A stretch of DNA of 64,000 nt from the NCBI GenBank assembly GCA_046349435.1, contig JAXMCI010000019.1, forward strand, positions 1-64,000. Direction: 5' to 3'. The notes under the pieces are model-generated. The model made no database searches, had not been told where the DNA came from, and was given only the letters and a program-made list of their open reading frames with translations. This stretch comes from JAXMCI01 sp046349435. Its GTDB lineage: Bacteria; Pseudomonadota; Alphaproteobacteria; Dongiales; Dongiaceae. The position numbers and the translations under genes were made by a program. The first letter of the stretch is position 1. The number at the start of each line of letters is the position of its first letter. Below are positions 54,924-61,543 of this stretch, piece by piece.

Positions 54924-55430
54924 CTATTCCACCGCGCAGGCACCGAACAGCCGCGTCACCACGTCGGCGGCGCGGTCGAGCACGAAGTGCGCGGTGAAGG
55001 CCGAGCCGTCGCCGGCCTGGGTCCGCACCATCAGCGTGCTGGCGGTCGCCAGCCGGCGCATGAGGTCGGCGTTGAAGCCCGGCTTATCCGTCTCGTTGAG
55101 GATCATCAGCTTCTCGAGGAACGCCCAGTGCGCCTCGGTCGGCGGATCCTGGTCGACGACGATGCTGCCGGCGCCCTGCGTCTTGAAGTCCATCGTCGTC
55201 TCGGCGCCGACCGCGAGGAACAGCTCCTTGGCGTCCGCCGAGGGAATGCATTGCAGGATCAGCTTGGTGCCAGGATCCTCGCCCGGCAGCACCGCGGTGG
55301 CGAAGATGCCTCCGGCCTCGCTGCGCTGGCTGTACTGCCAATGCCCGATCGCCGTGCCGTCGGCGCGCGCCGCCGGGGCGGCGAGCAGCAGCAGGAGGGC
55401 GGCGAGGGCGGGACGGGCGAGGCGGCGCAT
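54924..55430 (-). CDS. Secreted protein of unknown function
   Basis: I do not recognise this 168-residue protein. A clear signal peptide (basic MRRLAR, then an Ala/Leu core) ends near residue 23 (ARA). The mature part of about 145 residues has two cysteines (LILQCIPS and the C-terminal FGACAVE), which could pair in the periplasm, and beta-rich wording. The architecture loosely recalls small periplasmic invasion-associated-B-like proteins, but I see no diagnostic motif. It lies 148 bp upstream of the phosphorylase start on the same strand, and its codon use is like its neighbours'. Confidence 0.7.
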   Translation of the reverse strand: MRRLARPALAALLLLLAAPAARADGTAIGHWQYSQRSEAGGIFATAVLPGEDPGTKLILQCIPSADAKELFLAVGAETTMDFKTQGAGSIVVDQDPPTEAHWAFLEKLMILNETDKPGFNADLMRRLATASTLMVRTQAGDGSAFTAHFVLDRAADVVTRLFGACAVE

Positions 55431-55631
55431 GCGACGGCAACCGGGCGGCGGCGGGCGCTAGAGCGATAGCGCAGATCGCCCCGCCTTGGCCAGCCGCGAC
55501 GAGAGCGCCGGCTCCCGGTCGCCCGGCCTCGTCCCGGGTCCGCGCGGCGGGGGTGCGGCGGACCGGCCGCGCCCCCGGCCGCGGGAGTCAGGGCGCGGGA
55601 GTCACGGCGCGCGGTGAACATGGTCGTCATG

Positions 55632-55937
55632 CCGGCCTTGAAGTGTCCCGCCTCGTTGCGGGGCTGCTGCACGCCACCCCCGCATGGGGGCCGCTGCTCG
55701 GCCCCCATCCCGACCTCGACAATCTCTGCCATGTCGGCGGGCTGGTTCTATGGCTTCGCCGGTGCCCCGGCCGCGGGCGACCTGATCGCCGCCTGGATCC
55801 TGGCCGACCGCGTCGACGAGCGCATCGCGCCCTTCGCCGTCGACCGCTTCCGCCGCGGCCGGCCGGTGCGCGAGGGCGCAATCGTGCTGGGGCCGGTGGG
55901 GCAGTGCGGGGCGCTGCGCGAAACCGACAGGCGAGCT
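55632..55937 (+). pseudogene. Remnant of an FAD-dependent amino-acid/sarcosine oxidase-like gene (3' end only)
   Basis: Two adjacent frames carry pieces of the C-terminus of a DadA/sarcosine-oxidase-type flavoprotein: LLHATPAWGPLLGPHPDLDN in one frame, then from about 55738 GWFYGFAGAPAAGDLIAAWI and PFAVDRFRRGRP in another. Together they match the last 90 or so residues of the family, where the FAD pyrophosphate and the final helix lie. The remaining 300 or so residues are absent, the upstream DNA being the 5' end of an opposed gene. The remnant runs into the convergent exonuclease gene without a proper stop. Truncation plus frameshift mark it as a dead fragment. Confidence 0.55.
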
Positions 55938-56727
55938 ATCGCCGGGACCGGCCGGCGGCGGCGAGCTCGATCCAGGCCGGGGCGTGGTCGCTCGCCTTCT
56001 CCCAGCCGCGCACCGCGCGGTCGACGCCCGCCGCCACCAGCCGCGGCTGCAGCGCGGGGCTGAGCAGCAGGTGGTCGATGCGCAGCCCGGCGTCGCGGCC
56101 CCAGGCGTTCCGGAAATAGTCCCAGAAGGTGTAGATGCGCTCGCCGGGATGCAGGCTGCGCAGCGCGTCGGTCCAGCCTTGGCCGACCAGCGCGTGGAAG
56201 GCGGCGCGCACCTCCGGCCGGAACAGCGCGTCGTCGACCCAGCGCTCGGGCTTGTAGACGTCGAGCTCGGTCGGCATGACGTTGTAGTCGCCGGCGAGCA
56301 GCACGGGCTGGCCGCTGGCCAGCAGGTCCGCGGCGTGTGCCGCGAGGCGGGCGAACCAGGCCAGCTTGTAGTCGAATTTCGGGCCGGGCGCCGGATTGCC
56401 GTTGGGCAGGTAGAGGCAGCCGACCAGCAGCCCGTCGACCGCCGCCTCGATATAGCGGCTCTGGGCGTCGTCGCCGCCCCCCGGCAGGCCGCGCCGCGTC
56501 TCCACCAGCCGGCGGCCGCGGGCCAGGATGGCGACGCCGTTCCAGCTCTTCTGGCCGTGCCAGATCGCGCCGTAGCCGCGCTCGCGCAGCGCCGCCGCGG
56601 GGAACTTCTCGTCCGGCGCCTTCAGCTCCTGCAGGCAGACGATGTCGGGCGACGCCTCGTCCAGCCAGCGCAGCAGCACCGGCAGGCGGCCGTTGATGCC
56701 GTTGACGTTGAAGGTGGCAATCTTCAT
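55936..56727 (-). CDS. xth: Exodeoxyribonuclease III
   Basis: AP endonuclease/3'-5' exonuclease for base-excision repair, 263 residues. Catalytic landmarks are E34 (CLQELKAPDE), the GDYNVMPTELDVY segment with its Asp-x-Asn pair, and the terminal SDHAPAW with Asp-His. ATG 56727 (MKIATFNVNGINGRL) is the family start; an upstream in-frame start would add a basic stretch without homology. Confidence 0.93.
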   Translation of the reverse strand: MKIATFNVNGINGRLPVLLRWLDEASPDIVCLQELKAPDEKFPAAALRERGYGAIWHGQKSWNGVAILARGRRLVETRRGLPGGGDDAQSRYIEAAVDGLLVGCLYLPNGNPAPGPKFDYKLAWFARLAAHAADLLASGQPVLLAGDYNVMPTELDVYKPERWVDDALFRPEVRAAFHALVGQGWTDALRSLHPGERIYTFWDYFRNAWGRDAGLRIDHLLLSPALQPRLVAAGVDRAVRGWEKASDHAPAWIELAAAGRSRR

Positions 56728-56852
56728 GGCACGCTGCCGCTGCCGCTGCCGGATCCGCTCGAGCATCCATCCGCCGGGCCCGGCCGGCAAGTCCGGCCCT
56801 GGACCGCAGCACCGGACTCGTGCTCGACTCGCAGGCTGCGAGGGGGAAGCGC

Positions 56853-58334
56853 ATGGTGTGGGACGCGGCGGGCCAGCGATGCCCCGTGGCCGGGGCCGTG
56901 GAGCCGCCCGGCGTGGGGCGGCTCTGGCAAGGGGCGGCCGCTGCCGTCGGCGCCCTGCTGCTCGTCCGCATCGGCTACGCCATCCTGTCGCTGCAGGCCC
57001 TGGCGGGGGACGGCGCCGCGGTGCTGCCGCGCTCGCTGCTCGCGCACGGCGTCAGCAACCTCGATCCGAACCGCATCGTCGCCGACGCGCTCCTCCAGTG
57101 GCCGATGGTGCTGGCGGCCCGGCTCGGCGTCACCGATTTCCGGCTGCTCGCCTGCCTGCTCGGCGCCGGGTACTACTACCTGGCGCCGCTGTCGCTGGCG
57201 CTCTGCTGGTGGCTGGTGCCAAGCGACCGCCGGCAGCTGCTCCTGTTCCCGCTGCTCTCGCTGCTGATCGGCTGGATGGGCAGCAGCTTCTACGGCCTGC
57301 ACCAGGCCAACGCGGCGGCGCTGCTGTTCTGGCCGGTGCTCCTGGCGCTGCTGCTCCGGCCGGCCCAGCGGCGGCGCGACGCCGCGCTCCTGCTGGCGCT
57401 GGCGCTGCCGATGATCGGCCTCTACGACACGGTCGTGGTCCTCGGCCCGCTGCTCGCAGGCGTCGCCGGCTGGCGCTGGCTGCGTCAGCCGGAGGCGCGG
57501 CAGCGCTGGGTATGGGCGGTGCTTGTGGCCTGGTTCGTCGCCGCGGCCGCGATCGCGCTCTTCTTCATCATCGAGCCGCGCAATCCATCGAACCGGGCCG
57601 GCTTCATCCGCGGCCTGCTCACCGGGGCCTTCCTGTGGGACCGGCGGTACGAGGCCCTCAACTGGCCGCTGGCGCTCGGCCTCGGCGCCGCGCTGCTGCT
57701 GGCGGAGGCCGCCTGGCGCCCGGCGCTGTTCCGCGGGCGGGAGCGGCTGTGGCTGGCTCCCTTCGGCGCGATCGCGGCCTATGCGGCCCTGGCGCCGCTC
57801 CTCGACCCGGCACGGTTCACCGCGGCGCCGCACTTCGCCGCCCGGTCTATCAGCGGCCTGCTGCCCGCCGCCCTCGGCCTGCTGCTGCTGGCGGCCGCGG
57901 CCCGGGACTGGCGCCCCGGGGCGGACTGGCTGCGGCTGGCGCGGCCGCTGCTGACGATCACCGCGGTGGCGCAGCTCGCCTGGCATATCTGCGCCACGGC
58001 CCAGTGGGCGGGCTATCTCGACGTCTTCCGGACGGCGCTGGCGAGCGGCCGCGGGCTGGTCCCGTTCGAGACGACGCCGCTCGCCGCCGACCGGATCGGC
58101 CTGCAGGTCCTGCGCCGCCAGGGCTTCGGCTGGACGACCGCGTGGCTCAGCCTCGACCTGGCACCGGGCGGCCGGGTTTCGGCCATCATCGACAACCCGG
58201 ACCACCACGCGGCCGGCAGCTTCGCCCCGGCGCGGCCGAGCCCGATGTTCGACCCGGCCCGCGCGGACGGGCTGCCGCCCTTGCCCGGCCTCGACTACAC
58301 CGAGTACTTGGCGGCATTGCCGCGGCCGCAATAG
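56853..58334 (+). CDS. Polytopic membrane protein, GT-C-like, function unknown
   Basis: The protein has 493 residues with roughly ten hydrophobic segments up to residue about 395, then a soluble C-terminal part of about 100 residues (FGWTTAWLSLDLAPGGR and a proline-rich end) likely in the periplasm. The first external loop after span one has HGVSNLDPNRIVADALLQWP, comparable in place to the acidic loop of GT-C glycosyltransferases, but no diagnostic motif is certain. ATG 56853 has a GAGGGGG ribosome-binding site; an earlier ATG at 56820 is less likely. Diverges from xth. The second membrane protein downstream has a similar plan, so the pair may act on surface glycans. Confidence 0.6.
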   Translation: MVWDAAGQRCPVAGAVEPPGVGRLWQGAAAAVGALLLVRIGYAILSLQALAGDGAAVLPRSLLAHGVSNLDPNRIVADALLQWPMVLAARLGVTDFRLLACLLGAGYYYLAPLSLALCWWLVPSDRRQLLLFPLLSLLIGWMGSSFYGLHQANAAALLFWPVLLALLLRPAQRRRDAALLLALALPMIGLYDTVVVLGPLLAGVAGWRWLRQPEARQRWVWAVLVAWFVAAAAIALFFIIEPRNPSNRAGFIRGLLTGAFLWDRRYEALNWPLALGLGAALLLAEAAWRPALFRGRERLWLAPFGAIAAYAALAPLLDPARFTAAPHFAARSISGLLPAALGLLLLAAAARDWRPGADWLRLARPLLTITAVAQLAWHICATAQWAGYLDVFRTALASGRGLVPFETTPLAADRIGLQVLRRQGFGWTTAWLSLDLAPGGRVSAIIDNPDHHAAGSFAPARPSPMFDPARADGLPPLPGLDYTEYLAALPRPQ

Positions 58335-58342
58335 GGAGCCGG

Positions 58343-58567
58343 CTAGGCGCGCTCGCGGAAGGGCCGCCGGCGGCGCGATGGCGGGCCGGCCGCCACCGCC
58401 TGCTTGTGGCGCTCGATCCAGCGTTCCGCCTCGGATTCGGCGCCGAAGCCGGTGACCAGGGTCGGGTTCATGCCGGGAATGGCCACTTCCACCGCAAAGG
58501 CTTCGCCGGGGGCGCGCAGCAGCTTGTAGGTTGCTCCGGCATGGGGGTGTACAGGTTCGTTCGTCAT
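58343..58567 (-). CDS. Small hypothetical protein
   Basis: A 74-codon frame lying alone on the minus strand between two plus-strand membrane-protein genes. It reads MTNEPVHPHAGATYKLLRAP, then AFAVEVAIPGMNPTLVTGF and a basic tail (RRRRPFRERA). Balanced amino-acid composition unlike a shadow frame, with acidic and hydrophobic residues in alternation, supports real coding. No family recognised. Confidence 0.55.
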   Translation of the reverse strand: MTNEPVHPHAGATYKLLRAPGEAFAVEVAIPGMNPTLVTGFGAESEAERWIERHKQAVAAGPPSRRRRPFRERA

Positions 58568-58709
58568 GGTGTCTTAACAGTTGAGCGGCCGGAAGGCTCC
58601 CGGGGTTCTTTCCACTGCCAGGGAATGCGGGCGGGCCGGCAGTTCCGGCGGCTGGACCGGGCCCGCCGTTTCATGGTCGACTTGCCGGCGGGACGGGTGA
58701 GGCTGAGCG

Positions 58710-60716
58710 GTGGCATCGTCGGGAAGGACTTGGCCGGCCATCGCCGGCTTGCTGCGGCCGGCCGGGTGGCGGGCGGCCGGGTGGCGGGCGGCCGCGCTGC
58801 TCCTGGTCCTGCTCAAGCTCTGGCTGGCCAGCGGCAAGCTGACGGCGGTGCTCGAGGGCGCCGCGCACGACGACGCCCTCTTCGTGCGCCTGGCCGCCAG
58901 CATCGCCCGGTCGGGCTGGCTCGGGACCTATGACGAGCTGACCCTCGCCAAGGGCCCCATGCTCTCGGCGGTGATGGCCGCCGGCTTCGTCCTCGGCTTC
59001 CCCCTGCCTCTGCTGCTGGACTCGATCTATGCCGCCGCTGCACTGACCGCGGCCGCGGCGCTGCGCGCCTTCCTGCCGCATCCCGCCTCGCGCCTGGCGA
59101 TCCTCGCCCTGATCCTCTTCAACCCGTTCACCACGGCGATCGACCGGATCGAGCGGGAGCGCCTCTATCCGGCGCTGGCGCTGCTGACGATCTCGGCGGC
59201 GATCGGGCTCTACGGCGCCGCCCGCCGCGGCCGGCCGACCGCCGCCTGGGGGATCGGGCTGGGGCTCCTCTCCGGCCTCTTCTGGCTGACCCGGGAGGAG
59301 GGGCTGTGGCTGACCCCGGCGCTGGGCCTGCTGCTCGCGGCCGCGGCACTGGCCCGCTTCCGGCGCCGGGCCGGCGGGCCGCGCTGGCGGGCGCTGGCCG
59401 TGCTGCTGCCGCCGCTCGCCGCGTTCCTGCTGGTCGACCTGTCGGTGGCCGGCGTCAACCGCATCGCCTACGGCGTCTTCGCGACCAATGTCTTTCGCGA
59501 GCGGCCCTTCCGCGACGCCTATGGCGCTCTGCTGCGGGTGCAGCCCGGGCCGACCCGCTACGTCCCGGTGCCGGCGGCGGTCCGCCAGGCGCTCTATCGG
59601 GAGAGCCCGCGCTTCGCCGCGATGCGCCCCGGCATCGAGGGCTGGGTCGGGATCGGCTGCCCGGCCGCCTATCCCGACCTCGCGGTCTGCGGCGATATCG
59701 GCGGCGGCCACATGCTCTGGGCGGTGCTGAGCGGGGCGCGCGCGGCCGGCCATGCCGACAGCGGCGTCGCGCTGGCCGCCTTCCTCTCCGCGCTGGCGGC
59801 GGAGGTCGATGCCGCCTGCGACAGCGGGCGGCTGTCCTGCGGACCGCCGCACAGCGGCCTGATGCCGCCGCTCGACCGGGCGCTGCTGGCGCGCCAGCTG
59901 CCGGCCGCGCTCGCCAGGGCCGTCCGCCTGGTCGTCGGCTTCGAGGGCGGCCGCCCGCAGCAGCGGCCGAGCGAGGCGGGCGCCCTCTATATCGGCCAGA
60001 TGACCGCCTTCACCCATGCCGAGGTGGCGGCCGATCGCGCGACGCCCACCACGCTGGTCCGCTCGGTGGCGGGCTGGGTCTATCTGCCGGGGCACGAGCC
60101 GTTCGCGGTGGCGCTGCGGTCCGCGGGCCGGCCGCTGCCCATCGCCCCCATTTGGCTCGAGGGTGCCGACGTCGCCGCCCGCTTCGCCGACCCCGCCGCG
60201 CACCGGCTGCGCTTCGTCCTGTCCGGCGACTGCCCGGCGCCCTGCGAGCTGGTCCTGTCGGCGGCCGGGCGGGAGCTGGCCTTTCCGCTCGGGGTCGGCG
60301 GCACGGGCAGCCGCGATCTCGCCGAGCCGAAGGGCTGGCTCTATCTCGACCGGGTGGAGACGAGCCGCGACTGGGTGCCGCGCTGGCCGCGCCAGGCCCG
60401 GCTCGCCGTGCTGGGCGCGCTGGCGCGACTCTATGCGGCGATCGGTCCCGGGCTCGCCGTCGTCGGCGTCGCCGCCTGGCTGGTGCTCGCCGTCGGCGCG
60501 CTCCGCGGCCGGGGGGCCGGCCTGCTGGTCGTCGCCACCGCGCCGCTGCTGGGCGGCCTCGCCCTGGCGCTGGTCGTCGCCCTCATCGACGTCACCTCGT
60601 TCAAGGCGATCAACTCGTCCTATCTCCTGCCGGCCTCGGTGATGTTCCTGCTCTTCGCGGGCGTCTCCATCGGCGGCGCCCGCCGCATGCTGATGCGCCG
60701 GGGCGGCGGCGATTGA
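58710..60716 (+). CDS. Polytopic membrane protein, GT-C glycosyltransferase-like
   Basis: The protein has 668 residues. The N-terminal part has about eight to ten spans; after the first comes AHDDALFVRLAASIARSGWLG, a paired-acidic loop of the kind that forms the active site of GT-C (PMT-like) enzymes, and TKG/AKGP-type continuation. A central soluble region (about 250-560) is followed by three more spans at the C-terminus. GTG 58710 is the start that gives the membrane-targeted N-terminus. Residues about 18-27 contain a 5-residue duplication from a 15-bp tandem repeat. Donor and acceptor unknown. Confidence 0.6.
   Translation: MASSGRTWPAIAGLLRPAGWRAAGWRAAALLLVLLKLWLASGKLTAVLEGAAHDDALFVRLAASIARSGWLGTYDELTLAKGPMLSAVMAAGFVLGFPLPLLLDSIYAAAALTAAAALRAFLPHPASRLAILALILFNPFTTAIDRIERERLYPALALLTISAAIGLYGAARRGRPTAAWGIGLGLLSGLFWLTREEGLWLTPALGLLLAAAALARFRRRAGGPRWRALAVLLPPLAAFLLVDLSVAGVNRIAYGVFATNVFRERPFRDAYGALLRVQPGPTRYVPVPAAVRQALYRESPRFAAMRPGIEGWVGIGCPAAYPDLAVCGDIGGGHMLWAVLSGARAAGHADSGVALAAFLSALAAEVDAACDSGRLSCGPPHSGLMPPLDRALLARQLPAALARAVRLVVGFEGGRPQQRPSEAGALYIGQMTAFTHAEVAADRATPTTLVRSVAGWVYLPGHEPFAVALRSAGRPLPIAPIWLEGADVAARFADPAAHRLRFVLSGDCPAPCELVLSAAGRELAFPLGVGGTGSRDLAEPKGWLYLDRVETSRDWVPRWPRQARLAVLGALARLYAAIGPGLAVVGVAAWLVLAVGALRGRGAGLLVVATAPLLGGLALALVVALIDVTSFKAINSSYLLPASVMFLLFAGVSIGGARRMLMRRGGGD
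58761..58790 (+). repeat. 15-bp perfect tandem duplication inside the GT-C-like gene
   Basis: GCCGGGTGGCGGGCG occurs twice in direct succession (58761-58775, 58776-58790). It is in frame and duplicates five residues just before the first transmembrane span, so copy number could vary by slippage without breaking the gene. Confidence 0.8.
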
Positions 60717-60771
60717 CAGGATCGCGGCGGGCCCCGACCATCGCCCCGCGCCGCGGATTCGAGGAGACCCC

Positions 60772-61527
60772 ATGAGCGACGTCATCGCGTTTCCCGCCGG
60801 CGGCTACCGCTTCCTCAAGGGCGTGTTCCAGTATTCCGCCGGGGTCGCCGCGCTGCCCGGGCATCGCATCGAGCGGGTGCGCTTCGCCGAGGTGGTCCCG
60901 CTGGCGGCCGGCTTCGAGCGGGTCGCCGCGCATCTCCGCGCCGCCGGCCGGCCGCCGACCGCCTTCTGCGCCTGCGAGCTGCGCTCCCCGGCGCCGTTCG
61001 ACGAGGCCGGCTTCACCGCCTTCAACCGCCACTATGTCGGCGTGCTGGAGGCCTGGGGCCTGCTCGCGGCCGGGGCCAACCCGGTGGCGCGCTCCAACGT
61101 CTGCCCGGAGCTCGATCGCCCGGCCGAGCCCGGCTTCCATGCCTTCTGCTACACCGTGCCCGATTCCGGCGCCGGCGCCGGCTTCGTCGTCGCCGGCAGC
61201 GGCGAGGCGCCCGAGGGGCGCGCGAGCTACGCCGACCACATCGTGGCCCGCGGCGACCTCAGCCCGGCCGGGCTGCGCCGCAAGGCGGGCTGGGTGATGG
61301 ACGAGATGCAGCGCCGCATGGCGGCGCTCGGCGCCGGCTGGCACGACGCGACCGGCGTCCAGGTCTACAGCGTGCACGACATCCACCCGTTCCTCGCCGA
61401 GCTGCTGGTGGCGCGCGGCGCCGCCCGCCACGGCGTCACCTGGCACTTCGCCCGGCCGCCGGTCGTCGGGCTCGAGTACGAGATGGACTGCCGCGGCGTC
61501 GGCGTGGAGCGCGTGCTCGCCGTCTGA
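60772..61527 (+). CDS. CnbZ-like (2-amino-5-chloromuconate deaminase-related) protein
   Basis: Cytoplasmic protein, 251 residues, recalling the group annotated after CnbZ, which deaminates 2-aminomuconates in nitroaromatic degradation. Conserved wording includes GYRFLKGVFQYSAGVAALPG, TAFCACELRSPAPFDEAGF, FNRHYVGVLEAWG and NPVARSNVCPE. Most members of this group are in organisms with no known chloroaromatic pathway, and no such pathway is nearby here, so the actual substrate is open; the call is from memory of the family. ATG 60772 stands alone between a membrane protein and a convergent ATPase gene. Confidence 0.55.
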   Translation: MSDVIAFPAGGYRFLKGVFQYSAGVAALPGHRIERVRFAEVVPLAAGFERVAAHLRAAGRPPTAFCACELRSPAPFDEAGFTAFNRHYVGVLEAWGLLAAGANPVARSNVCPELDRPAEPGFHAFCYTVPDSGAGAGFVVAGSGEAPEGRASYADHIVARGDLSPAGLRRKAGWVMDEMQRRMAALGAGWHDATGVQVYSVHDIHPFLAELLVARGAARHGVTWHFARPPVVGLEYEMDCRGVGVERVLAV

Positions 61528-61543
61528 GGCCGCGGCCCGCCGG

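Noticed and set aside
58671..60785. Open minus-strand frame of 704 codons opposite the second GT-C-like gene.
   Set aside because: Product is Gly/Arg/Gln-rich without hydrophobic or domain pattern, whereas the plus strand gives ordered membrane spans.
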